Assembly (NCBI RefSeq): GCF_000003195.3
Contig: NC_012877.2
Coordinates: 20,238,294-20,302,293 of the forward strand
Origin: Sorghum bicolor
Lineage: Eukaryota; Streptophyta; Magnoliopsida; Poales; Poaceae
DNA length: 64,000 nt
Direction: 5' to 3'
Below are positions 42,322-54,200 of this stretch, in pieces. Under the pieces are notes generated by a model. It did not search any database. It was not told the DNA's origin and worked only from the letters and a program-made list of their open reading frames with translations. The first letter of the stretch is position 1. The number at the start of each line of letters is the position of its first letter. Both the position numbers and the translations under genes were made by a program.

Positions 42322-43044
42322 TGTTGACACCATTTTTGGACATGTATCTTTTGATACACGCCTGGAGTTAATGGGATGTAGATCGGCAGATGGAGCAATG
42401 GTGACTAGTCTACAAGGGAGTTGCCGATAAAGGTGGTTGCCGATGGGAAACAGCCGAATATGACCAAGTTCGGAAGTGGTGACGTATTCGTGCCGATGAC
42501 CATTGCCGGTGTTTGCCAATGGCTGTAACAGGTAGTCTGCCGATGACTCTGAAAAAAGCGCGGAGGTTGCCGATTGATTCGTAGCAGTGTCCTGATCGGT
42601 TACGGGGGATGGTTTAATGTTTTCCTTAGTTATTAGGATTTGTTTTGTATACGGATTCCGTTTAATTTGGAATTCGAGTCCTAGTCGTGTCTGGTTGTAG
42701 CTCTTTGGATAGAGTATAAATGTAGACTCTAGGGCAATGTAATGAGATATCTATCAATCAATCAAACACAAGTTTTTACTCATATTCCAGCATCTACTTT
42801 TCGACGACTTCGTCATATTTTCCTTTTACTACGAGTTCTTAGGAATTCGTCGAGTCAAACTTGGCGTGTTCTCGAGTTTCGCGTGAGCACCTCTTGGCCA
42901 TGACATCCGAGCGCATCGCTGTTGTCGGGGCCAAAGTGTTCGAGTTACCACCTTTGTCGATTGTAAGGTCAAATCGGCTGGCGCGCCTTAATGTTTGAAT
43001 TGGATATTAGCCCTTTGTGTTCGCAGATCAGCCTCTGCACCAAC
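42322..43044 (+). repeat. Y 3' LTR
   Basis: 723 bp, TGTTGACACC to CACCAACA, TATA box TATAAATG at 42715-42722. The CTTAG duplication follows at 43045-43049, then the LINE. Confidence 0.92.
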
Positions 43045-43049
43045 ACTTA

Positions 43050-45261
43050 GAATCTAAAATCTGAACCCAAATGGCACTGTCATTCAAATGGTATCTGAAA
43101 ATCCAAGCACACAAAACAGACAAGTTTAAACTTCTCAAATTAGGAATTCCTAGACCTCCAAAGTCTTTTCTCTGAGCAACCAATTGCCAGTTTGCGAGAT
43201 GGTATTTATGTCTATCTTCCGTATAATTCCACAGGAAGTGACTCATCTGAGAATTAATCATATCAATGGCCCACCTAGGAAATTTTATGATGGAAAGGAG
43301 ATAAATAAGGATGCTCGCAAGGCTAGCCCTTAACAAAGTTAATCTGCCAGCATAAGATAGCAACCTTCCTCTCCATCCCACAATTCTTTTAATTATCTTA
43401 TCAATCACCGGCTATAAATCCTCTCTTCTTAACTTGGTGAAATGTAGCGGCACACCTAGATACTTAATAGGAAAATCGCTTAACTTGCAGCAAAAAAACC
43501 TTCGCAAAATCATTAGCACTGTTTGGGCTTAAGCCAATAGTCAACAGTTCACTCTTGTCATAAATGATTTTCATACCTAACATCTTTTCAAAACAAACCA
43601 ATAACCACTTCAAAGTTTGAGCCTTTTCTATATTATCCTCTAAAAACAGAAGTGTGTCATCTGCATATTGCAAACTGACCACTCCACCATCTATGACTTG
43701 GGGAAGAAGGCTAGAAATTAAGTTTTGTATAGCAGCTTTCATAAGCATCCTAGAGAAAACATCTGCTACAAGATTAAACAAAACGGGGGACAAGGGGTCT
43801 CCGTGTCTAAGCACTTTCCCCGGTTTAAAGAAACCACTGTTTTCATTATTCATTCTAATGCATATTGATCTCCCTTGAACCACACTCTTAATCAATCTAA
43901 TATACTTGGGACTAAAGTTCCTAGATGAGAGCATATCCTCTAAAAAAACTCCAGCTAACTCTATCATAAGCTTTCTCGTAATCTAACTTAAGGATAACCC
44001 CTGCATCCTTATGCTTATGCACCTCATGAATAAGCTCATGAGCTGCAACCACGCTCTCAAGAATATATCTTCCTTTAATATAAGCCGTTTGATTTGAAGA
44101 AATCAACCTATCAGCCACATCAATCAACCTATCATTAAGCAGCTTAGAAAACAACTTGAAGCTACAATTGATAAGACTAATAGGTCTAAACTTTTTCAAG
44201 TTTTTGGCCTCAGGTTCTTTTGGAACTAACGTTATCATCGCATAATTGATTGTATCAAATTTAGCTTATCCTTCTCAAAGAGATTTACTAGATTCATCAA
44301 GTCTAATTTAATAGTCTCCCAGAAAATTTGGTAGAACAAGAAAGGCAGACCATCAGGTCTAGGGGCACCATCCGCATAAGAACCAAAAACTGCCTTTTTA
44401 ACCTCCTCTTCTGTAAAAGGAGCTTCCAACAACTCATTCTCTACTAACGACACCTTTGCCTCCTCCTCCCAAAAATCTGCATCCAGCTTGACATTAGTTT
44501 CAGGTTCTTTACCAAATAAAGACTTATAAAAGTCTACAGCATGCTCTAGAAGTTTGTCATTGTCTTCCACCCAACCTTCTGGTGTATCTAGACCTAAAAT
44601 CTTTTTCTTCCTATTTCTTTGGTTAGCCACAGCTTGAAAATAAGCTGTATTTCTGTCACCCTCTTTGATATTTCTATCTCGTGACCTCTGCGTAGCTTTA
44701 ATCTCTTCCATTCTCCAGATGGCCCCAAGATCTAGAAGAATTTTTTAGTTTAATCAAACCAAACTTATTAATCCAATCCTGAAACAAATCAGCCCATCTT
44801 TGATTAATATTACCGTTACATTTTTCTCTAGCTGTAGTTATGAGATTAAAATATCCTCCTAACACAGTAGGTCCATCCCAATTGCTTAGAATACTCCCAA
44901 TCTCTTGAAGAAAATCTAGTTTACCCTCCTCATAGGGAGAACCATAAACCACCACTAAACGCCAAACAAATTTATCATGAGAATTTTAATCATCACAACC
45001 ACAGAGTATTTGCCATCCTGCTAGGTTAAAGCCTCAAATTTCCTATTATTCAAACCTACCAGGATACCTCCAGCAGCTGCCGGAAGGGCAGTGCCAACAG
45101 AAACCACTATTAACATAGTTAAGAAAGGAATCCTGGAAGCTTTCCTTCTTAGTTTCTTGAAAACCAACAAAATCTAAGTGATTATCTTTAACAAAGTCAA
45201 TAATGCATTGAAGGCGGCCCTCTTTATTGAGGCCTCTAACATTCCAAAATGCACCTATCAT
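43050..45261 (-). pseudogene. L: LINE ORF2, endonuclease and reverse transcriptase
   Basis: It starts at MIGAFWNVRGLNKEGR (45261), an apurinic-type endonuclease with VGFQETK and, later, VLGGYFNLI where GGDFN is expected (Asp to Tyr). RT follows in several frames: [65 protein letters not shown], and the polymerase motif LQYADDTLLF. The thumb-like part (GWRGRLLSYAGRLTLLRASL, FGGLGIPNLRSLN) ends at 43050 and continues at 9242. At least four frameshifts and several stops make it dead. It is of L1 type, as in plants. Confidence 0.88.
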
Positions 45262-46066
45262 TTTCCCCTTATTTTAATTTAGAGACCTTGCCTTTAGAGG
45301 CAACTTGGACCCAAGAGGTGTCAGTTTCATATATTTTTCTCGGGTTGGAGTTGCATCATTACTAGTCAAAGGAGGAAACTCCTCAATCACAAAAACAGAG
45401 TCTAAATTGTTTGTTTGGGAGGTTAACCTCTGGATTTTTGTCCTCAAAACTTTTTCTATCCTCTAATTCTTTTTCTTTTAAACCATCAATATTTTTATTC
45501 AGCTAAGGTATCAATACCAAGGGAAACATTCACACATCTAGCCTTACTAAGTAAGACAGCATTATCTTCATAAGCAAAAGAGTTTTTTAAGTAATTACCT
45601 TTTTCAAGATTTTTCATCCTTTTGAGATCTTGAGCTTTTTCCAGCATGGTCCTTCCATCTTCAGCAACCCTCCGTGGCCTAGCAGCTATTGGAATGGGTC
45701 CCCAACCTATTTTCCTCTTTTGATTCTTCTTAGTTGTATCTTTGTCCATAATTCTATCCTCCCACTCTTCAATTTGCCGAGATAGAATTCCCGATTCCTC
45801 AGTGAGAACACATCACCATTCTCCATCAGCTCCTCTTCATCTTCTCATATTTCTAACTCCATCCTTTTCAACAGAATAGCACATTCCTCAGTGGTCGTTC
45901 CTTGTTTGGCCATATTTCTGAATTCCCCATTTCGAATGGTTAGATTCCTCCTCAATCAGACTATAAAACTTGTTACCCACAACGTGACAGTCGGAAAGCA
46001 TAGCTATCTTCTGTTCAGGCGTCTTCCATCGATCGGCTTTCCCCTGTATGTCCCACTCAGCACCCT
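45262..46066 (-). pseudogene. L: ORF1-ORF2 linker with degenerate frames
   Basis: Two minus-strand frames (45888-46066 and 45495-45749) look like the C-terminal continuation of ORF1 after frameshifts: charged, Lys/Glu-rich sequence with KKNQKRKIGWGPIPIAARP. No catalytic domain is seen. Confidence 0.5.
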
Positions 46067-48091
46067 TTAGAGAGTCTTTAGCCATGCTATCATTATAGCT
46101 GTATCCCTTCCAGTCATTTTATTTGTAGCGTAGAGCTCAAGCTTCTCTATGACCGAGCAGTCATTTGTGATTAGTATTTCAGATCTCATCGCAGCATCAG
46201 TGCCACTCTGACAGTCCACATCTACTATCTCACTAGTTGTTAACAGCTCAGGATTAATATCACTCATACACTCTTTAAGTTGTTGATCCTGATCCCACTG
46301 ATCTATCATCATACCATTGGTAACTGTCTTGTATCCAGAGTTGCTACTTGGCTTATGATAAGGGGTCTTCGTGCTTGGGTTGTTACTAGCTGCAATATCA
46401 TGTGTTGGTTCTTTTTCTGTATCAGTATCATATAGGCCATCTGCCTCTTCATCCAGCCCACCCTTTCCATCATCTCTTCCATCTCCACCATCATCATTAC
46501 TTCCATTATCTTTGGGTCCAGATCTCTTATCTTCAGTCTCAACCGTGAACTCTACAACATGCAGATTCCTGTTCATTTCAAACAGCCTTTTCTTTGGGAT
46601 CTTAGTATAATCTTTGACAGCCACTTTAATTCTGATAGTTTCATAGAAAGTCTTGAACAATATGGACCAGTCCACCTCAACCAAGAGACCAAAACTAGAA
46701 GCAATTTGGGCAAAGACTCTTGGAGGAATGCCATTCATTTGTACCCAAACCTCTTGCAACGGACCAAAAGGTTTCATATCACCAAGCCATTCCAAGACCT
46801 CCACTCGAACACCTTCTTTTCTAAGGTTGAAGGAAGGGTAGTTTTTTATGTCTGCAACTTTCTTGTGGTGTGGGAATCTCACCAGGAAATTACCCTTCTC
46901 CAATTCCCAAATTTGCCATGGCCAAACCATGCAATATATTTCGGATAGCTCTAATTCTAGTTCAGCTAAACTGACCTCACCAGCTATGACTCTCACCACT
47001 CCACAACTAGTCAAGTTCAGCCATTGAGTAGACTCTACATCAGGAATTTGTAAATGATAGAAACCTAAACCCAGACTCGAACTACCCACATAAGCAGCGA
47101 CAGGGTGATCCTTCTTCCAGGCTGGATACACATTCATATGGTGCCCAGCAATACCACAGATAAAGCAGATTTTGGATTTTGTGCAGTTACCCACAAAGTG
47201 ACTCGGCTCTCAACAATTGTAGCAAGTCATCTTCCTGTACCTTGGATCTATGAAAAAGTGAGGAATCTTAGGATTCTGAGTACCTTGTCCACCATCCTGA
47301 AGAGCTCCATGCATAGGAGGAGGATGAGGCTGTTGCTTGGGCGGCTGCTGCAGACGCTGAGCTTGACAAAGCAGTTGTTGTTGCCGAGGGGGTCGGGGAC
47401 GAGTAGGTGGAGCATCTCTCAAGTGACGCTGACCCTGGTCCTGCCATCCTTGACGTTGGGATTGCGAAGGAGGATACCTTGGTTGATTTTGCTGAACGAA
47501 TCTCTGATTGCGCTGAGGAGGAGGGCGATTTGGATCGCACTGTGGAGGAGGGCGATTTGGCTCCGGATGCCAAACCCAGTGGCCACCTTCTGCCATGGGT
47601 CGCTTGAGCACCTCTACGTATGCCTCCTTCGCTTCCCGGTGGCTCCAAATCTCCCGAAAGCTAATCCTCACTGGCGACTTATCAATCCGATCTGATTTCT
47701 TCACCCGGAAGCAGTCAGACAGTGAAAATCTCTTCTGCTCTACCAGCTCCCTTCGAACCCAGACTAGCTGGCTGGATCTAGAGACATTGGAGGTGGACAG
47801 AACCCTAGACTCGACTAGCAGCGGTGGGGAGTTGATGGCCCAAAGCTAGCCAAAAAATTCGAGGATGACTTCGTCCTCTATAGCCACTGATGGATCCAAT
47901 CGAGCCGTATCCTTACGGACAACCTCTCCCTTCTCGTTGACTGGTGGGGGACACACTCCCGCCCTCCTGTGGCGCGTGGAGCCCGTCGCGCACTGGGTCC
48001 TCGTAGTCAGCCAGGGTGGGTGCGGCCATGGAGGTGGGTCGAGGTCGAGGTTCTGTCGCGACATGGGAGACGACATCCCTTTCCCCCTCAT
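46067..48091 (-). pseudogene. L: LINE ORF1, nucleic-acid-binding protein with zinc knuckles
   Basis: One frame from ATG 48091 with a TAG near 47846 and a TGA at 47210-47212. The N-terminus is followed by a Pro/Gln/Arg-rich segment (47290-47560), tandem CCHC-like knuckles (CYNC then EPSHFVGNC, then CFICGIAGHHMNVYP), and a domain of DUF4283 type (VWPWQIWELEKGNFLVRFPH, GPLQEVWVQMNGIPP, LLVEVDWSILF). The tail is acidic. This is the ORF1 arrangement of plant L1-like LINEs. The knuckles precede the DUF4283-like part here, which is the less usual order. Confidence 0.8.
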
Positions 48092-48227
48092 ACGTGTAAG
48101 GTATCCATAGCTCGGTAAACTCTTATTCTCTTTGTTATATTTATAATAGTTCTTGCTACTATGAATATGCCTTATCTATTTAATTATATCAGAATTGACT
48201 TTATTCTATTTGCTTATTGTTCACACC
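48092..48227. other. LINE 5' flank and V left flank
   Basis: An AT-rich stretch without coding potential or recognised repeats. The exact 5' end of L and the first base of V are not marked by a duplication I can see. Confidence 0.4.
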
Positions 48228-49430
48228 TGTTAACTTACAAAATTAGTTAGCATTTATTTCTCAACCAGATATGAATATCTACTAGAATAGGGTTATCACT
48301 AACAATTTCCACAAGTTTTTTTATATTTTGTGTTTTCCAGGGATTATTTTAGAAAGAGCTGAAAAGAGGGATTTAAGTACTAATCGGCCATGAAACTTAT
48401 CGTGACAGAAGGATGACACCAGAGGGATCAGGAATACTCTAGAAGACACCCGACGCAATGGGGGAGCCACTAGCTGCCAGGTGGGGCTGGCCAGCCCCAC
48501 CCTAGTGTCGGCCGGCCCCCTATGGTTAGGGTTTGCTCCCTCCATCTGGAAGCTTCCTCCACCGCCTTTGAGGAGTCATCCCGGCCACCTGTTAAGTCGG
48601 TTTGATCCAACGGCGCGTGTCCATCCCACCAGGCTATAAATAGAAGGCTAGACCCCCCAGGAGGAGGCCAGATGAAGAGATGAAGAGTTAGAGCATTAGA
48701 TAGAGATCCACTAGATCTAGGCTAGCAATCAAGATAGAGATTAGAGAGATAGAGTAGAGGAGTAGAGATTCGGAGGAGTCCCGGCCTATTGGAGCTTCCT
48801 TAGGAGCTGTATTCGTCTGGATTCGGCTACCTCGCCTAGAGCTGCGTTCTGAGGTACTTTTGTATTTACCCTTCTAATTCATGTAAGTAACTTGTTTGTA
48901 TTCATTCTTTGGTTTGCAACTCATATTATATTGAGTACTATGATTTGGGTAGCTCCTAGGTCGAAGTAGTGATTCGTAGTGTGACGTGGTGTCTAGGCGA
49001 TGGTTTCTTGTGAATGTCCGCTGATCAGCCGAATAGTGGTAGTTCGCGTAGGTGACTTTATAGCTGCGTTGATTCCTCTGTAGTCCACTTCTTGTTGATA
49101 GGATTGATAGGCTTATAGGTGCCTGATAGGGGATTACTCAGTTTCTTCCCCTATTCGAGTTACTTGCCCGATAAGACGATACTATACAAAGTTTACCAGT
49201 TATTGGAACCAGAGTACATTAGCTATTTCCTCATTCTTAGAGTTTTCTAGATTGATTGTACTCCCCTTAGATTAAGAATTGTAGGCTAGGTCATAAATCA
49301 CCTACTGTTACTTTGTGTTTGATATTAAAACCGAGTTGATCTTGGTGAAGTGCTGATCAGTATATATCTGTGTGCTTGCAGATAATCTCATTATAATCAT
49401 TATTAGGGTCCAGTTAATTTATACGAACAA
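48228..49430 (+). repeat. V 5' LTR, probable limits
   Basis: The right end is fixed within a few bases by the primer-binding site at about 49439. The left end is taken at TGTTAAC (48228) because the TATA box (TATAAATA, 48635-48642) then lies about 410 bp in, as in Z. It contains a perfect 22-bp palindrome at 48480-48501 in the position where related LTRs have GC-rich dyads. Confidence 0.6.
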
Positions 49431-49438
49431 GCATTTCT

Positions 49439-49456
49439 GGTACTGTTGCCGGGGAA
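49439..49456 (+). other. V primer-binding site, degraded tRNA-Asp type
   Basis: TGGTACTGTTGCCGGGGA shortly after AAGCATTTC, the same leader as in Z and T, with three mismatches to the tRNA-Asp-type site. Confidence 0.65.
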
Positions 49457-49569
49457 CGGTTTGCTGATTTTGACATTATTCTATCTTAGTCTATAGTTAT
49501 CCTTTTATAAAAAATAAATTATATATATAAATATATAATAGAAATTGAATCTCAACTTTTGTATCAATA

Positions 49570-50190
49570 TGGAGCGCCATCGGGATCATACCTCTAGCCA
49601 AAGGAATCTTCTAAACCTATCACATCATCTGGCTAGGAGCTACGCCCGGGACTAATCAAATTAGTTCAAGAACATATCTTTTCTGGTAATCCTAGCGAAA
49701 ATCCCTATTCCCACTTAGCCGATTTTGAGCAGACATGTTCATGTCCGAGTATTAAGGGCATGGCCGATGAAACTATAAGATGGAAACTCTTTCTATTTTG
49801 ATTAATGGGTCGAGCTAAGAAATGGTATAATCACCATGTTGGGAACAGTCAAGGAGATTGGGATATATTACGAAAAGACTTTTGCCTTAAATTCTTCCTA
49901 GTAGAAAAGGCCGCTAAACTTTGGTTTGAAATTATAGGATTCAAACAATTAGACAATGAATCGCTAGGCAAGGCTTGGGATCATTTTGATGGCTTTGTGA
50001 ATTCTGGACCTAATCTTGCTTTACCAGAACCCATGCTTTTACAACATTTGTTTTTAGGCATTAATGATAGAAATCAAGAATACCTTAATTTGGCCTCAGG
50101 AGGAGCATTTATGCATATTACTGTAGATCATGCTAAAACTATTCTTACGAATATTTTAAATGATTTCCTCAAAGAAAAAAAGAATTGTTA
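49570..50190 (+). pseudogene. gag: V gag
   Basis: It begins at MERHRDHTSSQRN (ATG 49570), with early stops; the main open part is 49805-50191. Capsid signatures are NPYSHLADFEQTC, GRAKKWYNHHVGNSQGDWDI and LGKAWDHFDGFVNSGPNL. It ends by frameshift at an A-rich run (AAAGAAAAAAAGAA, about 50174-50187), after which the same protein continues in the next frame. Confidence 0.78.
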
Positions 50191-51090
50191 GAAGAAGAAT
50201 CTCAGTTAGCTGAAAATAAACTTTTACCTAATTCGTCTCAAACTATAGTAAAATTAGCTAATGAGACGGAGATAACTCCAAATTCTGAATGGATGTTTGA
50301 AATTGAGGATGATTTCTTTGATGATTTTGGTAATACAACATTTTATTGTAAGATTATTCAACCCCAACAATCTAGGGATTTTAATCCTAATTTCTCACAT
50401 CGTGATGATTTAAAATTTCTTAGAGAAATCATAAGAGAATTAATTTTTATTTTGGGTGATGATTGGTTAATAGAATCTGAGCAATCCCCTGAAGTAATTT
50501 GCTTTAATTCACCCTCTATTATTATAAAGTTGCAAGTACATTCATATTCTTTCGGAGCTTTATACAACCCAGTTGTAGGAGTCAACATTATGTCATATAC
50601 TTTTGCTATAGAATTTTTAAGAGACATAACATTAATTCCTACAAATAAATTATTAAAGAATTGTTTAGGACACATTATTTCTAGCTTAGGAGTTTTGAGT
50701 GCACTTCCTATTGTTATTAATGATTTCCGCATCTTGCTAAATTACTATATATTTGATGTGTGGGATTTTAATGTAATGATTGGAGTACCCACAATAAAAC
50801 TTCTTCAAGAAGGTCATAATGGTAAATTAGACATTAAATTTGTGAAAGAATTTAGTTTTTCAATACCTATAACTCATGCAGTAAAAGTTAAAGCAGAACC
50901 CCTTCCTAAACTGGATCCAGTAGAAGAGGTTAAGACATCCGAATTCGATAATTTTAGTCAACTTGATTTAGAAGATGATACCCAGTTCTTCATTGATGAA
51001 GAAGAAGAGGATCCTATTAATCCTAAACCTCTTGATGAATTACTAGAGCCACTTAAACCTCCTATTGAGCTTAAACCACTACCTTCTTGA
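50185..51090 (+). pseudogene. pro: V protease-like region
   Basis: 301 codons, collinear with Z residues about 190-470. The active-site loop reads LYNPVVGVNIMSYTF, as in Z, with no DTG/DSG. The second half is VWDFNVMIGVPTIKLLQEGH, followed by an acidic linker (FIDEEEEDPINPKPLDELLEP). It ends at TGA 51088-51090, and a degraded continuation runs to about 51290. Confidence 0.78.
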
Positions 51091-51290
51091 CTTAAATATG
51101 TTTTTCTAAATAGATCAAAAATATCCTGTGATTGTAAGTGATAAACTTTCAGATGAGGAGACTTATAAACTAATAACTGATCTAGAAAAACACCGTGCTG
51201 CTTTTGGTTATTCACTCCAAGATCTAAAAGGGATTGCCCTGTTCTTTGCACTCATCGCATACCAACCAATCTAGAAATTTTACCCAATCC

Positions 51291-54200
51291 GATATCCAAA
51301 GCGTGCCAGTCGATTTGACCCATTAATCGACAAGGATGATAACTCGAGTACTTTTGTACAGACAACATGTCATATAATCGACCAAATTATAAGAGTTCAA
51401 GTGTAGAAATGATCGACTTAACAATCAAGTTTGCAGACTTGAGCCCATATAATCCCGGTAGTCAACCGAAATCCCGAAGGACTTCAAACCAACTTTGCAA
51501 CATACCAAGATCGTAATAGTTCAACACAATACAGCGAATGTTACATAGTTCATTCATTGCCGATGAAGCGGCACCACACCGGAATACTTAGTTATTACAA
51601 CACAAGTTCGAAGTAGCAGAAGCAAAATAGTTTACACACACACATTTCATCAGTTCTTGTTACTGCCAGAGTCTCATCTCATCCACCAAAAGCATCAGGG
51701 TACGAAGTTGTTTAGAGAACCGCACCCAACGGTTTAGTCTTCATCCCCAGCGGGATGGAGACAGGTCTTGCAGAAGCCATCATAGAAGATATCATCTGCA
51801 ACAGGTGGGAATAAACCCTGAGTACGAGGATGTACTCAGCTGGACTTACCCATCTAACCAAACACAAAAGACACCAAGGATCATGCCAGGCTGAGTGTAA
51901 GTGTAGCTGGCTTGACTCAAACAAGTTCCCGAAAGCTTAAGTTGGATAGTACACCATTTGTAAACGCATCATATTAATCATCATTAGCCTACTACTAGAT
52001 TAGCACCTATACTAAGCACTTCACTTGATTATTACAAACAATAATAACCATATCAAGTTTCATCATAAGTTCTTTTTTGCTATCCTCGACATCATTATCG
52101 AGAACCATTGTACTTAGTGAATGCTACGTTTGCCGCTACTCTGTCAAGTTCTCACTATCCGGGAGAGACGGCGATTCGAATCGATTCCTATCCAGTTGGA
52201 GGGTTATTCCTAGCACTCACCCAAGCATCCCCCGTCAGAGAGCAAGTGGGTTACCTTTGGTACGACTCAGGAATCGCGGCTCCGATCAGTGCCGCACTCC
52301 CAGGGCTGCCACTCTGCCAGGAAGGTCAGGACTTTTAACTCACCTGCCTTTGGTATTACGCCAACGGCCCCCCGCACACCGCACTTCCTCCGGTAGTGCG
52401 CACTTTATACTTGCCGGTCTTTCGGCCTGAGTCATACTACTAGGCTTCACGGTCGGAATGAGTTATCTGGTCAACTAAGTGCCAGGCATGCGTTCAACAT
52501 AACAACAGGACGTACAACGATCGGTCCTTAGCTGCCACAGACGGAGTTACTACCACCTTGCAAAACTCCACCTGGCTTAAGTCATTTTAAACCAGGTTCT
52601 TTCCCCCGATAGCATATATAGTCAATCGTGATCCAACAACAGCCATATTTCACGCAGGTGACAGGATATCACCCGACTTCTTTCGATTAAAGCATAGCTA
52701 AGCTGCTACTCGATCCTAACTCTACAACCAGGTAGTGGTATGATTATATTGACAAGGAAAGGTATAATACAGCAAGGGTTTCATCACAACTCCTATACGT
52801 AATGCATCAATAGATATAACATATTCAAGTATGCTTTGAAACTAAAGTGGGAGACTTAAGATGATCCGGGGCTTTCCATTCACGAACGAAGCTGGCTCGT
52901 GACTAGGGCACTCGACCTTCTCTTCGGGCTCCTCTTGTCCTGCTGGCTAGACCTCCGCCTCCTTGTTGATCTCCGGTCGTTGTTCACCCTCTCGAGCTCG
53001 AACGAGGCTGCCGCTTCCGATGCACCTATTGCATGCACGATAAGTGAGGAATGGTGCACACTAGATGATGATGAATGCTTAGTAACATGATTAGAAAATT
53101 CACTGGACAATCATTTACGGAGTAACTCCCATTACAAGCTCACAAAAGAGTACCAACTTAACTAACAAGACTCACCAACTTGAACCATTAAACAGCAACA
53201 ACCAAATAACAGAGCAGCTCAAGGAACAATTCATAACTAATGCTATACAGATCCAACAAAAATGAATGAGGACATTCTGGAAAGCTTATGAAATTGTTTA
53301 CATTTCATCTTTAGACCTCACAGAAAGATTCACAAGTTAAACAGGTCAACTAAACAAAGTTCCAGGTTCTGTTCCAGAAAAACAGAGAGCACCTAGTTCT
53401 GGAACTCAACTTAAAAGAGCCATAACTTTTAAACTACTGGACCAAATGATCCCAAATTTAAACTGCAGCTAGCATGCAAAGTTTAAAACATCTTTGATAT
53501 AGACAAGTTAGTCAGAAAACAAAGTTATCTTTACACAACAATCAGATTACTCTCTTGCTGTCCAGAACAGCTATAAAACATTTAATTAATTATTTGAGGA
53601 CATAACAAAAACATATTTAGTACCAACCAAGTGGCTTATAAGCACAAGCATAACCCAAGATTACCAAAATGCCACATGTTGACTACTAAATACTTAACAA
53701 CAAGGCATTTATTAATTTAATCCTATAAAAGGGCATAATTACAAGATACCAGCAAGAGTGCTCAGAAAAAAATCTACAAAATTATAGAAGCACAAGCATG
53801 GCACCAGAACATTACCATAAAATTTTCAGAACAATTGCACATGCCAAACTTAAGATAATTAATTAACATGTAACAATGTGCTTATTTCATAAATTAAGAA
53901 ACATGGCTTAGATAGTGTCAAACAACAGATTTCAGATTATTTACAAGTTACTACTACTACTATGAACATGCTTGACACCAAAGGAGAACACCAGCATAAG
54001 TATATAACATTTTATATGATTTAAACAAGAAACTAGGCCATAGTATTAACATAAATTACATATCAGAGATACAGCACTCCAAAAATCATGAAATATTTAT
54101 CAGAGCATCATAAAAATTTCACAGCAATTGGAGCCTTATATCAAAAGATATGAATTTACACAAAATTAACAAGATTAATTTATAACAATTATTTTTCACA

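Larger units (their letters stand above)
9248..43044 (+). mobile_element. Y: Tat-type LTR retrotransposon with antisense gene, carrying nested X and Z
   Basis: Parts in order are a 5' LTR (9248-9971), a primer-binding site, the gag N-terminus to 10487, the X insertion, gag-protease-pol to 28968, the Z insertion, the pol end near 38033-38320, an antisense plant-mobile-domain gene (38474-41763, minus), a polypurine tract and a 3' LTR (42322-43044). Without X and Z it is about 12.3 kb. The second RNase H and the antisense ORF place it in the Tat lineage. Its LTRs are 724 and 723 bp; by eye the first 270 bases differ at about 15 positions, so it is not recent. Confidence 0.9.
48228..51290 (+). 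mobile_element. V: Athila-like element, truncated after protease
   Basis: LTR, primer-binding site, gag and protease-like region in plus orientation, collinear with Z but clearly diverged. Sequence resembling the start of the Z RT region (CTHRIPT) is reached near 51255, then U begins. No RT or integrase of V is present. Confidence 0.72.

Noticed and set aside
47210..47695. Other-frame ORFs over the Pro/Gln-rich part of LINE ORF1
   Set aside because: Shadow frames of a low-complexity coding segment; the minus-strand ORF1 frame continues across it with zinc knuckles.
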